From Lumbricus terrestris (Eukaryota > Annelida > Clitellata > Crassiclitellata > Lumbricidae), in NCBI GenBank assembly GCA_949752735.1, contig OX457041.1:26993705-27057704 (forward strand): DNA of 64,000 bases. The letters are read 5' to 3'. Below, one piece after another: positions 1 to 12,710 of this stretch. The number at the start of each line of letters is the position of its first letter. The first letter of the stretch is position 1. The notes beneath the pieces are model-generated. The model made no database searches, was not told where the DNA came from, and saw only the letters and a program-made list of their open reading frames with translations. A program made the position numbers and the translations under genes.

Positions 1-15
1 TAATTATAAAGTCAG

Positions 16-124
<109 letters not shown>

Positions 125-1109
125 CTAGTCTATGACGATGAATGATGAATGATAAATGATGACGATGACAAAGATGATAATTAGTTTATTGCTTTGAGAT
201 TAGTTATCTTTTAACCTGTCTGTGTTAAGTGCTATTATTTTTGGGGCCAATCCAGAATATATCATTCAACTCCAGTAAAGTGAGCGACTTGTGATTAATT
301 ATGATAATGACGACAACAACAACGACAACGAATTCGACTAATTCTACTACTACTACTTCGACGACGTCGATGATAATTCTGGTCAGAATAAGCAGAGTAT
401 AATTTACAAACTGGAGAAATAATCTCGTGACGAAAGCATCGAGTCTCATACGAATTACGATGTGGCTGATAAACTGATATTCCCTTCGAGTCGAAGATTA
501 AATGTCGTAATATCGCTCAGTGTCACGCTATCGTCCTCTGGCGTCTTATAATCCAATCATCATACAGAACACCTGATGACATTTCTCCTTTCAACCGTTG
601 GATGGTCGACTGCGCTCTATTATGATTGAGAAACGAGAATTAAGGCAACGGAAGTTAATGAAGCTGAAGCAGCTGCGTTTTATGTTTAGTTCTTAGTGAC
701 ATCAGAGAACTGAAAGAACTGGGCTGCAGTGAATTTTCAAAGTATTATATAAGCCAACTGCAGGAACATTATTTTGGAAGAGCTATAAGAGCCGATGTAT
801 GAGTGGATGACCTAGACTATAGGCTTTGCCTTATGCCTAATGTTATTCTATAAATCCGACTTAGCCTCAACTATTCCTGACTTTTGATAATTTGGCAACA
901 GAGATCATTGACCATAGAGGTAATTAGATAAGATCAGGCAATGTGAAGTAGGCTAAAGGTTGCTAGATATAAGGCATCGTAACTAAGGAAGAGCTTTTTG
1001 GATAGAATGCTAATACATCCGTATAAAATGTTTTATTATTGATGAAATTAAGTGTATGCACCAGATTGCGTCTTTGTCAACTGGTTATATAAAAGTATGT
1101 ATTATGCAT

Positions 1110-1200
1110 ACTTACTTACTTACTTACTTACTTACTTGCTTGCTTGCTTACTTACTTACTTGCTTGCTTGTTTACTTACTTACTTACTTACTTACTTACT
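1110..1200. repeat. (TTAC/TTGC)n microsatellite
   Basis: A tetranucleotide array of ACTT units mixed with GCTT variants. The Leu/Tyr/Thr-rich frame across it is an artefact. Confidence 0.9.
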
Positions 1201-1725
1201 GAATACGTTTTATTATAACGACTGGCATTCGAATATAATGCATTACATTAGGCTACATCGCAATGGATTGCGTATACGCATTTAATTCCAATGTATCATA
1301 ATTATGTCATCTGACGTATATAAATCTCTGTAATGATGACTATGCTTCGAGTAACAACGGTGGATCGGACCTGGAGTGACCTGGAGTTGTCTGTATTCTG
1401 GGATTGCAAAAGGGCGTGGCCTAAGTGGTCGGCCATATTGGTGTACAGCTGTGAACTGTTGTCAACGTAGGCTACACGCCGTTACACGGTGAATTGTTAG
1501 TTGATGGAATAAAGTTATCGTCATAGGCCTATTGATCTATCCATAGGCCTATGCCTTAATAGATATATCGGTCTAAACACCATCCAGCCTGGATCGACCC
1601 GAATCCCTGAAGCGAATTTCGGCCGGAGCACAAATCTGCTATAATTAACAAGTAGGCCTAGGTCGATCTATGCTTTTTGCTGCTTCACGGTCTGTATACA
1701 TGGCTGGGCTTCTTCCAACGTACAT

Positions 1726-1815
1726 AGGGCTGCCAACCGTCCCGGATTCGCCGGGACAATCCCGGAATTGGCCCTGTGTGTCCCGGACTGATCCCAAATT
1801 GTCCGGGAATTTGCT
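1726..1815 (+). mobile_element. Probable hAT-like element end (fragment)
   Basis: Starts with AGGGCTGCCAACCGT followed by repeated CCCGG/CCGGGA motifs. From memory, this kind of terminal sequence occurs in nonautonomous hAT elements of many animals. No second terminus or target duplication was found, so this is a fragment at best. Confidence 0.35.
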
Positions 1816-2853
1816 GTTAGGACCCACATTCCACAATATTGTTCTTATTTTGCACACTAAACTTAATAGATTGTTCGATGAATTTGACGTTGTTGGCTGA
1901 ACATCAAATGTTGGACAGCGCTTGTTTGAAGTTTCAAAACTTTACAAACCTCTGATACTCAGTATAGGCCTAGCATATTTTGTCCTTCGTAGGCCTATAT
2001 TCTCTCATTCCGTTTTAATGCTTTTTGCGAGAGAGCGTTCAGCATTATGGACGACCTGTTGTCTAGCAATCGCAATTAAACCTAGCTGAGCATCGACCTT
2101 GTAAAAGCGGAACTGTCAATAGGCCTACACATCAATTTTGACATGACATGTGCTATTTTCTACGACTTTGTGACCAGTGTTCTGGAACTGCTTAAATATC
2201 AGCAGAGTAAATCGTTTGGGCTAAGTTCTGCTGTCCGGCAGCCGACTTAATCATTTCATAAATTGACATTAAATTTTGTAATCTGCATGCATGCACGATG
2301 TCGCTTATAATTTTGTAGGTTAACTTTCAACATCGCTCGTGCTGGGCTCATAAGTCTGCTTACTCTGGTATACGTAGGCCCAAGTTACTGGAACTTACAT
2401 TTATTTTTTTTAAATCCCTTCTTGACGTCGATTCTAATCCTAAATTTAGGCTACTTGTCTTCTGGCAATTTATCTACAAAATTATTAACTAGGCCTACTC
2501 TTTTTGTAGATTTTAGGTTAGATCGTATAATTGGACTGACACAGCATTAGTTACATTAGGCCTATTTTGCTTGCGATCGATTGCATGTCTCTGGCTGTAG
2601 TTTTTAGCCGCCGATGCTCTTCTCGCGTTAACCTAGACATTCAAGCTCGTGTACTTTGGACTTCTCTAATTGAACCTTTATCTCTGACAGTAAGTTTGCC
2701 GCAGACAAAACAGTAAAAAGACAGAAAATCATTTTTATAATAAGCGCCATTCGCATACGTATCCAATGTCAACAAGCATTGCCTGCGAACCAATATGGCG
2801 CAGGCCATTATGCAAATGAGCCGTTACGTCATTAGGCAAGGGGTGAATTGCAG

Positions 2854-3067
2854 GTGACGTGGAAGAAATACGACGACATCCATCCGCTGACCATCGGCAT
2901 GTATCCATTCGCACCAGACACTCGAATCAGTGTGGACTACAACCAGAGAACGAACGAATGGAGTCTGATCATTCAGGACATTCGACCGATGGATGATGGC
3001 GTCTACCAATGTCAGATCAGCACCAAAAACGACCACGACACGTACGACATCCGGCTCAACGTCAGAA
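2854..3067 (+). CDS. Exon a: second half of Ig domain 1
   Basis: The acceptor is ATTGCAG|GTGACG and the donor is AGAA|GTAAGC. It encodes strands C to G of a V-set Ig fold, with the core Trp near the start and the D-x-G-x-Y-x-C motif near the end. It enters in phase 0 and leaves in phase 1. Confidence 0.82.
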
Positions 3068-4655
3068 GTAAGCAGGCAGATAGACCTATACCAGCATGCA
3101 TACGCATATATACAGGCAGGCGGACTGACAGAGAGGCGAGCAGGCAGATAGATATGCTTATCGAATTTGGGTCATGGCTTCATACAAAGGATTGCTACTT
3201 GATGATAGCGGCGCTTTAGAAGTCGTTGGATTAAAAGTTCGTAAGAAAGAGATAGAATGTTGGCAGACATGTAGACAAAAATATAGGCAGACACACAAAG
3301 ACAGACAGGCGCAATTACTATTAGGCGGACAGATAGACAGATCAAAAGATAGATAGGTAAGTAGGTATAGGTAATTAGTAACATGGGTATATAGACGGAT
3401 GGATTAACGAACGGACAGATGAATGGATGGAAACAGATTCACAGATAGGCCTACACTAAATTCATAGCATTACCGCAATACAAATGCAGAGGAAAATTCT
3501 TGCACGCCTTGGATAGCCTATTGTCCCTGTCTCATCTAATCCTCCACCCTCCAATTCCCGACCCAGACGACACCCGCCTTAGCAGCTGTTCCGCCCCTCT
3601 GATCCTATGGTAACTCGACCCGGACCACAACGAACTACTCTCACGGACAGCCCTTCTAACTCAACGCAGCGCTCGTGAATAAGCTGTTGCCCCGCGCTTG
3701 GCTTTCAAGTAGCGCTTTAGAAATTTCGAGTTTACAATTACGATTACGATTATTGCATTTTTATTGTGATCCAACACATCACACGACCTTGCCTTGCATG
3801 TCAACCGGTGGCATACTTGTTTCAACCGTCGATCGTTGTTCAGATATCCAAGTATTCGGCGACGAGTACGTCGAGCGTGGTGGAAAGGTTCAGCTGGTAT
3901 GCAACGCCACTGGAAAACCTGATCCACCTCACGACGTCGAGTGGTTCAAGGGTCGGGAAAGGATCCACTCGGACGCCGAGAACGGGGTCATCATCACGAA
4001 GAAGATCGAGACGAAGGTACTGGTCAGTGTACTGGTCATCCGCAACAGCAGACTGACCGACGCCGGTAACTACACCTGCCGGTCATCGAATTTCGACTCT
4101 GGAACCATAACCGTATATGTGCTCAACGGTAGGTGGCGCTATATAAATATGTAAATATAATTTGCACAGATGAGAATGCTATTGTGAATGCGACAGTTTA
4201 TAAAGCGTCGTTGCAAGCAAAGTATTTCTTGGATGCGTTTCATGCACAGTATGTATACATTTATACATGTACTGTGTGTATGTATATAGGCTATGTACGC
4301 ATGTATGCAGGCTATGTACGTATGTATGCATATATGTATGCATGCATGCATGTATGTATGTACATGTATGTATGTATGTATGTATGTATGTATGTATGTA
4401 TGTATGTATGTATGTTTGTATGTATGTATGCATGCATGCATGCATGTATGTATGTATAGCCTATAGGTATGTATGCAGGTATGTATGTATGTATGTATGT
4501 AAGTATGTATGTACGTATGTATGTATGTACGTATGTATGTATGTACGTATATATGTGTGTATATAATTGTAATGAATGGATGCCTTTGACCTGAATGGAG
4601 ATTGTTCTTTTTCTTGCAGCTCCTTCGGTTCTGGAGAAGCGAGGTAGGCCCTGCA

Positions 4656-4711
<56 letters not shown>

Positions 4712-5795
4712 GTCGTTGATTAATCCATCTAATTTTATCTGTTGTCGCTAATTGGCGTCGTTTGCCCAACGTTCCGTGCGGTCGATTAACTGCGGACTCA
4801 TTTTGCATTCACGCGCTTATATAAAGATTTATATAGATTGGCCTAATCGCGGGACATCGAAATGGATGGATCCACGTGGAAGGAAGTAGAAGCCATTTTG
4901 ATGAAATAATGGAATGAATGCTACTACTGGAAAGCATCGATATTTAGTAGCAGTTCGGTTGTGTTTGGCCTGACGCAGCAGATTATCAAACAGCATGCCT
5001 TCAACTTAGAAGTAGGCTATAATTTTTTTACCAAACCTAAACCTGATGTGTCCCCTGTATAGTTTCCAGCAACCTAAACATAATATGCAATCAGTAACAG
5101 TTCCTCTGTCTCTTTCTGTGTCATCTGGTCTGTCGCCAACCGGATCTTGATAAGTATATAATTATATGCCTCCTCAGTATAGGCCTATCCGTACACTAAA
5201 CGAAATCACTATCTGTTCATGATGCTCTTACCCTGTTCCTTCCAATCCGCCGCGTTCCATCGTATAACTCCCAACCTATTAGGCGCATACATCAAAACAA
5301 TGTCACTCACTTTCTCTCTCGATCTTTACCTCTCTCATAATCAAGCTACTTGATTTTATTTACATGTAGAATTGTAGATGCCATGTAAATTAACTGGACG
5401 CTGTTGCTTAGTAAATGTGAAGGGTGAGAATTGCAGGGGCTATGGGGTTCACTCCTCTAGTTTTTCTTGGGACCCATAATTATAGTAAAGTCCTCATGTT
5501 GCGCAGAATAATTGTGATCACAGTTTAGGCCTACATAATCTAATGCGACCATAAATTATCAGAATTAAATAGATAGTTGGTTACCGTATCACTTATCAAT
5601 GAACACGGAAATGATTATTTAATTTTAACTTTTGCAATTTTTTGCAAAACCGTTTCAGGTACTTCAATGGAAAAGTCATCAGGTGCAGAGCTGAGAGCGA
5701 AGAAAAACGGAAAAAGTGCTCTGAGCGAATCGAAATACTTACTGAATTTCTTAGTGATCCAGTCTCAACTTCTGCTTGTGCTTCTGGTGAGGTAA
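2854..5795 (+). CDS. Dpr/ZIG-8-like two-Ig-domain cell-surface protein (3' four exons)
   Basis: Exons 2854-3067, 3844-4128, 4620-4643 and 5659-5795 join in one frame (660 nt, 219 residues plus TAA). All introns between them are phase 1 with GT-AG ends. The first exon is the second half of a V-type Ig domain: a Trp followed by an IHPLTIG stretch, then the DDGVYQC Cys motif. The second exon is a complete C2-type Ig domain with LVCNATG, a WF pair, and TDAGNYTC. The third is a 24-nt microexon. The last encodes a basic linker and a hydrophobic C-terminus (FLVIQSQLLLVLLV), as in GPI-anchored proteins. Insect Dprs and nematode ZIG-8 are neuronal recognition proteins that pair with other Ig proteins, and the residue pattern around the first Ig fits that family. 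The N-terminal exon(s) are missing, so this is a 5'-partial model. Other two- or three-Ig neural adhesion families remain possible. Confidence 0.8.
3844..4128 (+). CDS. Exon b: Ig domain 2
   Basis: The acceptor is TGTTCAG|ATATCC and the donor is CAACG|GTAGGT. A whole C2-type Ig domain lies in this exon: Cys in LVCNATG, Trp in VEWFKG, Cys in DAGNYTC. Candidate N-glycosylation sites are NAT and NYT. Phase 1 on both sides. Confidence 0.85.
4270..4560. repeat. (ATGT)n microsatellite in Ig-gene intron
   Basis: A long TATG/CATG tetranucleotide array. The long Tyr/Ile/His/Thr and Met/Tyr/Val/Cys frames on both strands are repeat artefacts. Confidence 0.95.
4620..4643 (+). CDS. Exon c: 24-nt microexon of the Ig gene
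   Basis: The acceptor is a strong pyrimidine tract, TTTTTCTTGCAG, and the donor is GCGAG|GTAGGC. It encodes APSVLEKRG across its junctions. It keeps phase 1 between exon b and exon d, which is the main support for such a short exon. Skipping it would also keep the frame. Confidence 0.65.
4658..4708. repeat. (TA)n microsatellite
   Basis: A pure TA dinucleotide array just 3' of the microexon donor. Confidence 0.95.
5659..5795 (+). CDS. Exon d: C-terminal exon with GPI-type tail
   Basis: The acceptor is CCGTTTCAG|GTACTT. It encodes a Lys/Ser/Ala-rich linker, then FLVIQSQLLLVLLVR and TAA. The short hydrophobic end with almost no cytoplasmic tail fits a GPI-attachment signal better than a type I membrane anchor. 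Confidence 0.75.
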
Positions 5796-6090
5796 CAAAA
5801 TGACCCACCCCGCGCCGGACCAATTGATGAATTGATTGAATTACAAGAAAACAGTGGAATCGGTCGACAACAGAACTGCTCTCCAAACTCTACTGTTCTA
5901 ATCTGCTTCCTATAAACGGAAAAGAAGATGCGAACTTCTAAAACAGTTTTTTTCTCATATATTTCCATGTAGGCCTACAGTCTGCTGTACATGTAGACTA
6001 CATTGGTTGTAAATATGTACATGTGTATGCTGCATGTGTGGTGACTAAGAACCAAATACGCCGATATAGACAATATAATGATCTGGTTCT

Positions 6091-6096
6091 AATAAA
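6091..6096 (+). terminator. Polyadenylation signal AATAAA of the Ig gene
   Basis: A canonical AATAAA about 300 bp after the stop codon, followed by T-rich sequence. It defines a likely 3' UTR of about 5796-6115. Confidence 0.6.
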
Positions 6097-6179
6097 GTTA
6101 TATTTAATTATCTCATTTATTGCACTTGATCGTAACGCACCCATTGTCAGAATTTTTATTGTGTGACGCGAGACAACTG

Positions 6180-7470
<1,291 letters not shown>

Positions 7471-7585
7471 AAAGAGCCGAATTCGTCTAGAAAAACAGAG
7501 GTAAGCTTCTCGATATGCAAAGCTTACCTTCGAAGAACAGAAGTCATGCAAAAATCCACTGATTTTAATGTAGCCTAAACATAAA

Positions 7586-8007
7586 TGTGACCCATCTGCG
7601 CAAAACCAGTAGTAAGTAAAAAAAATTCGTTTCAAGAAAACAAGCAAAAACTAGAGCAAGGTCAATATTTTTCAATTGCTAGATTATTGCCGACAATTTT
7701 TTTTTAAATTACTTTTTTGCAAATAACCAAAGCGTTTGAGTGAAAATAACATTGAAGAGTATTATTTGAATGATTTCTTGCAAGCTATGATTTGCAATTA
7801 ATATTATTAGACCAACTTACATGCATTTTTGTCGATAAATGGTATCCATAATGCAAGTAGTTTTTCATCCATAAATTCAGTTCGGATCAAGATAGAAGGA
7901 TAAAATTGGTATTATTTTAAAGAGAATTTGTTTCTCTTTAAATTAGTTGATTAAACTTAAAAAGTGAAAAATTCGACTTACGACTGGTTTTGCGCAGATG
8001 GGTCACA
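7586..8007. mobile_element. MITE-like element with 32-bp terminal inverted repeats
   Basis: It begins TGTGACCCATCTGCGCAAAA and ends with the reverse complement, TTTTGCGCAGATGGGTCACA. The inverted repeats cover about 32 bp with one mismatch. The interior is AT-rich and non-coding. ATAAA flanks the left end and occurs one base away on the right, so the target duplication is not resolved. Confidence 0.75.
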
Positions 8008-8495
8008 AATAAAGACACAGTGGAACCAAAGTGTGAGAATAATAAGTGTTCAGTTCCATCTAACCGAAAAAAGGGACAGAAGTCCGGCTTAACTTACCGA
8101 CTTACCGGTAATTAGATAAACCTTTCTTGAACCTTATTAGATAAACCTATATCTTAGAAACGGTTGAATGGTACCAACATTATAGTCATGCAACAAATAT
8201 CCAAATTTTCCATTGATCCAAAAGCAAATATAAATCAGTACACAGTGGACACAAAGAATGAGAAACATGTACCAGGTATGTACATTTTCATCTATCCTGA
8301 CAGTGTAGACAAATACTAGACATACGTTACCACAGTGACAAAAGAGTCAGAATAAAAAAGAACGAATGAGCAAAAGCTTAACTAAAGGAATAGGCCTATA
8401 TACAATTATACATGTAATGACAATTTCTTGCACATTTGACAGCAAATGACTGGCAATTTCCATTTTTAAAGGTAAAAACATTAAAACCAGGCATG

Positions 8496-8695
8496 NNNNN
8501 NNNNNNNNNNNNNNNNNNNNNNNNNNNNNNNNNNNNNNNNNNNNNNNNNNNNNNNNNNNNNNNNNNNNNNNNNNNNNNNNNNNNNNNNNNNNNNNNNNNN
8601 NNNNNNNNNNNNNNNNNNNNNNNNNNNNNNNNNNNNNNNNNNNNNNNNNNNNNNNNNNNNNNNNNNNNNNNNNNNNNNNNNNNNNNNNNNNNNNN
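8496..8695. other. Assembly gap of 200 N
   Basis: Exactly 200 unknown bases, a common placeholder size, so the true length is unknown. It cuts the TRIM-like gene. Confidence 0.99.
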
Positions 8696-9154
8696 AATAG
8701 GACTTCCCAATGCTATGACCTTATGCGCTTTCGTTAGCTTATTCTTTTTGTGATGCTTGCTGCACTCCTGGCATAAATTCTGATGGCATTCCACACAAAA
8801 GCTTTCAGCTAAGGGAACTTCACATTCTGTGTCTTCAATGTCCTCTTTGCAGGCGTCACACACTTTTTCTTTTGATGATGGACTGGAAATGGATTTGATG
8901 TCGATGAGTTTGGACATAAAGAAGTTCTTCCGCAAACCGCCGTATCCTTCTTCTGGAATATCAAATTTTTCTCGACACACTGGGCATGGCATCTTTTCTC
9001 CAGGATTTTTGTCATCCGCGTATAATTCGATGCACTTCAAACAGAATGTGTGAATACATGGTAGGATTCTTGGGTCCTTGTAAACCTCAAGACATATGCT
9101 GCATTCAGTAATGGCACTCAGTTCCTTTGCCATACCCGTTACTTGATCTGCCAT
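8696..9154 (-). CDS. TRIM-like RING/B-box protein, N-terminal part, cut by the gap
   Basis: The minus-strand frame from ATG at 9154 runs 153 codons into the gap. Residues 18-60 form a C3HC4 RING finger: Cys18, Cys21, Cys33, His35, Cys38, Cys41, Cys57, Cys60. Residues 99-145 form a B-box-type zinc site with CDAC, FCVEC, CQEC, HH and a final His. RING domains of this class recruit E2 enzymes for ubiquitin transfer, and the B-box is typical of TRIM proteins. The start is favoured over an upstream ATG because a splice acceptor (CTCTGCTTGTAG) ends 7 nt before it, implying a 5' UTR intron. The coiled coil and any C-terminal domain lie in or beyond the gap. The frame at 8396-8495 cannot be joined across unknown sequence. 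Confidence 0.85.
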
Positions 9155-10139
9155 GGATATGCTACAAGCAGAGGAAAGACAATGCTTAGGATAATTCCCT
9201 GCCAGCATGCCCATTCAGAGCCCATCTCAAAATTACGTGGGCTCATGGGCTTGGGCTAGCCCATATCCGCCCCAACTGGGCAGGACATGAGGAGCCCATA
9301 GTCCAAATAAAATTCGATTTCCGTGGCAAAGAAGCTCATGTGCTTGAGCTGCTCACATCTAACCCATTCATTATTGAGGCCAGAAAGTCAAAACTAACAT
9401 TAAAAATATTAGAATTTTAGGTGGGCTATAGATGGGTTGGTGGGCTTGGGCTACCCATATCGAGCCCACTTGGGCCTGAGATCAAAAGCCCATTAACAAA
9501 AACTTGTGGTGTGAGATTTTTGGATGGGCGACTAGTGGGCTCATGGGCATGGGCTGCCGAAATGGGGCCCATCTAAAATCGTGGTGAGAAGCCCACTAAC
9601 CACCCGTTTCAAAATCAAGCATACGAGTGAGCAATATATGGGCTCGTGGGCATGGGCTGCCCAAATGGGGCCCATATAAAATTGAGGTGAGAAGCCCATT
9701 AACCCTCCGTTCCCAGATCCAACATTTTTGTGAGCAATAAATTCCCTCCCTGATCCCCATCGCACGTACGTACCCCACCACACTCCGACCTCCACCGGTA
9801 CGCGACCCGTGAAATCCGGACTGGCAAAAGCGATGGCCTTAAACACCTCTAAAAGCTTTTATGCGTATGGCACCGGAAAGAAAAATGCTGTAATAAATAA
9901 ATAACTTAAGCCTGTGAGGGAAACGGACAGAAGGGAAAATGAGGGCCTTTGCCCCACCCTGGCCCCCATGGTGGCAGAGTTTCGCCGACCCCAATGTCGG
10001 GTCGACCCCGACCCCTCCCCCTGAGAAGGATTGGGGTCGATTGCTTCAAAACAGTGGCCGTGCATAGATAACAACAAAAACCCTTACTAAAATATATATA
10101 AGATTTAATCACACCCAAATGTCGGTTTAGGAAATGAAC

Positions 10140-10545
10140 GGTTAATGGACTTCTCACCTCAATTTTAGATGGGTCCAATTATTCTAGGCAACCGATACCC
10201 ATGAGCCCATGGCATTTATTGCTCCCCAAAATGTTGGATTTGGGAACGGAGGGCTAATGGGCTTCTCACCTCAATTTTAGATGGGCCCCATTTGGGCAGC
10301 CCATGCCCATGAGCCCATATATTGCTCACTCGTATGCTGGATTTTGAAACGGATGGTTATAGTGGGCTTCTCATCACTATTTTAGATGGACCCCATTTGG
10401 GCAGCCCATGCCCATGAGCCTCTTTATTGCGCACTCATATGTTGGATTTTGAAACGGACTGTTAATGGGTTTCTGACCACAATTTTAGATGGGCCCCATT
10501 TGGGCAGCCCATGCCCATGAGCCCACTTGTCGCCCAACCAAAAAT
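10140..10545. repeat. Minisatellite of about 103-112 bp units (right foldback arm)
   Basis: TTTTAGATGG recurs at about 10163, 10275, 10380 and 10483, each time followed by GGGCAGCCCATGCCCATGAG-type sequence. Two inverted copies lie in the left arm at about 9540-9720. Confidence 0.8.
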
Positions 10546-10658
10546 CTTATACCACAAGTTTTCGTTAATGGGCTTTTGATCTCAGGCCCAAGTGGGCTCG
10601 ATATGGGTAGACCAAGCCCACCCACCCATCTGTTGCCCACCTAAAATTCTAATATTTT

Positions 10659-11090
10659 AAATTGTAATTGTAATCGTACATTTATATAGCGCCACTTCAA
10701 GAGAACTCCTCAGAGGCGCTCTCGACCTGACACCAAACTACAATCAAAGAGAATGGTTTTCAAGCGCTTAAGGGGCAAAGAAAGACAAAGAAGTTCATTA
10801 CGGAGACTAATAGGTAACTTATTCCAGAAAGACGGACCAACCATAGCAAAGCTTCTATGTAGCACTGTGGAAGATCGAGCCCTAGGGACAACCCGGTCAC
10901 CATTGCGTAGCAGAGCGAAGGAATCTACGGCCTGGGATGGACAGCACAGGTACACAGAGCTCCATAAGATAGATATCGGAGCTTGGCCTGCAAGACAATT
11001 ATGCATAAATGTTAGTTTTGACTTTCTGGCCTCAATAATGAATGGGTTAGATGTGAGCAGCTCAAGCACATGAGCTTCTTTGCCACGGAA
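10659..11090 (-). mobile_element. LINE 3' fragment inside the right foldback arm
   Basis: Read on the minus strand, the frame holds FWNKLPISLRNE and LKTILFDCSL, the usual C-terminal pattern of CR1-like LINE reverse transcriptase proteins. It is followed by a 3' end containing GAGCGCCTCTGAGGAG and GGCGCTATATAAA, then ATTAC repeats. The start of the same reading frame is also present in the left arm (about 9330-9405), but there it stops short. Confidence 0.75.
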
Positions 11091-11207
11091 ATCGAATTTT
11101 ATTTGGACTATGGGCTCCTCATATCATGCCCAGTTGGGACGGATCTGGGCTAGCCCAAGCCCATGAGCCCACATAATTTTGAGATGGGCTCTGAATGGGC
11201 ATGCTGG

Positions 11208-11509
11208 AAGGGAGTGAGAGAGAGAGAGGGATGGTGGAAAGGAGGGTGGGAGGGGATGGTGGGAGGTGATGGTGAGAGAGTGGGATAGAGGGAGGGTGGG
11301 ATGGTGAGAGTGAGGGTGGGAGCGAGGGAGAGGATGGTGGGGAGGAGGGTGGGAGGGAAGGGAGGGTGGGAGTGTGGGAGGGGGGATGGGAGTGAAGGAG
11401 GGTGGGAGGGATGGAAGGAGGGTTGGAGGGAGGGACGGAGGGAGGGATTGGCAGGGAACGGCCCGAATCCTACAATTTCCGAGCAACGTCGATCGGGTAC
11501 CCCAGCTAG
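11208..11509 (+). mobile_element. Helitron 3' fragment
   Basis: It ends with GGGTACCCCAGCTAG followed by T, the same 3' end as the elements at 14689, 25845 and 63935. The preceding sequence is GA-rich simple repeat, also as in the 14689 copy. The 5' end is missing, replaced by the foldback element. Confidence 0.6.
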
Positions 11510-11816
11510 TATTTATTGAATTTGAGGGAAATAGCTTATAGCCTAAGCAGTTCTGTTCCAACCACAAATTTGATGAACCGTCCCTGTCACCACCAGTCTC
11601 TGCCCATGTAGCCTATATGTCCTCAGCCTATAGCCCTGTTCTTTGAGCACACCGGACATTTTAGGCCTATATTATTTTTAAAATTCTTGTTCCATTGACT
11701 TTCAAGTTCTCAAGCGTTGCAATAAAACTTATTGCTGTGATGGGGATTTTATTGCTTGATGTGCAAATTTGAGAAGGCCATGTATATTAATAATAATAAT
11801 AAAAATTTCGGTATTA

Positions 11817-11890
11817 ATTCAGCAATCCGGTTGACAGACCGCAACCGGTTACAGTGTACAAATATGCAGGTGAAACAGTTTACAGTTTAA
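11817..11890 (+). repeat. Dispersed repeat copy 1
   Basis: Matches 13738-13812 closely over about 73 bp around CGGTTGACAGACCGCAACCG and GAAACAGTTTACAG. A weaker copy occurs near 47047. This copy is not interrupted after GTTTACAG, whereas the second copy is. Confidence 0.75.
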
Positions 11891-12066
11891 TTCAAACCTA
11901 ATATTTATTTGCGTTGCATATGAACTGAACTTGCACATGAAACTTTCGTTAAATTTGTTATAAGTAACATCGCAGTAAAAACAATCAAATAATTGATTAT
12001 TTATACTGTGGTAACATGCTGCGATTTGCCAGCCTGAAGTCCCATTCGATATCGGTACCTTCGACG

Positions 12067-12132
12067 CCGGATATATCCGGCGGAGGAAATAAATCGTATT
12101 CCGTATGGCGCCGGATATATCCGGCGGTGTTG
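12067..12132. repeat. Two copies of palindromic CCGGATATATCCGG
   Basis: CGCCGGATATATCCGGCGG appears twice about 45 bp apart, and each copy is self-complementary. Function unknown. Confidence 0.7.
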
Positions 12133-12201
12133 CGCTGTCTGTATAATAACCTCGGTCACAGGAATTTTTTTACCTCCGGTAGCAAAAGGGTTAAGCGAAA
12201 A

Positions 12202-12261
12202 TTGAAAAAAGGCCGCGTGGAATCTCAGATTCACGCGGCCTTGAAAAAAGGCCGCGTGGAA
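12202..12261. repeat. GC-rich hairpin with direct repeats
   Basis: GGCCGCGTGGAATCT is followed by its reverse complement with one bulged base (12211-12240). TTGAAAAAAGGCCGCGTGGA then repeats at 12241. It would form a strong stem-loop in DNA or RNA. Confidence 0.75.
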
Positions 12262-12710
12262 TTAAGTAAGTGCACTTACTTCCTTACATTAGGTTGTTTG
12301 AGGCAGAGCGGCAGAGCCGTGGTTTGAGGCTTTGAGCGCCATTTCCTGTTCCGGTCTCGTGTTGACTGTTAAATTAAAATAAAATAATTTTAATCTATAT
12401 CCATCTCAAATTAATTTTATAATCTTTATGCTAAACCCAGAAGATGATGTCCTCGAATCTTAGGGTAAATAACGTGGTTTGCTTTGAAACGGATTACAGA
12501 AGTGTCCAAAATTATTTCTTGCGTTATATAATGTGTATCACCTATCCATGTGGCGATTCACTGTTTTAAGTCATTGTGAGGCAGTTGATTGCATGCGGTC
12601 TTTAGAGCGTGATGTTTAAACTGCAGTTTTATGTGTTTTGAGGTGCATTCAATTTCTAGGATATATTGGTAGTTCCAGTTTAACGTCACTGTGTCATAAC
12701 ACCTATCGTG

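Larger units (their letters stand above)
9202..11207. mobile_element. Two-kilobase foldback element with GGGCCCAT minisatellite arms
   Basis: The left end CCAGCATGCCCATTCAGAGC is mirrored exactly at the right end, 11207 backwards. The arms stay complementary over several hundred bases (left 9202-9700, right 10250-11207). Both contain tandem units of about 103-112 bp rich in GGGCTGCCCAAATGGGGCCC. The right arm holds about 345 bp more (10660-11005), a LINE fragment. No clear target duplication was found. A unique spacer of about 400 bp separates the arms. Confidence 0.75.

Noticed and set aside
4139..4808. Long open frames on both strands (Tyr/Ile/His/Thr and Met/Tyr/Val/Cys rich)
   Set aside because: Translations of ATGT and TA microsatellites; no stop can arise in such arrays.
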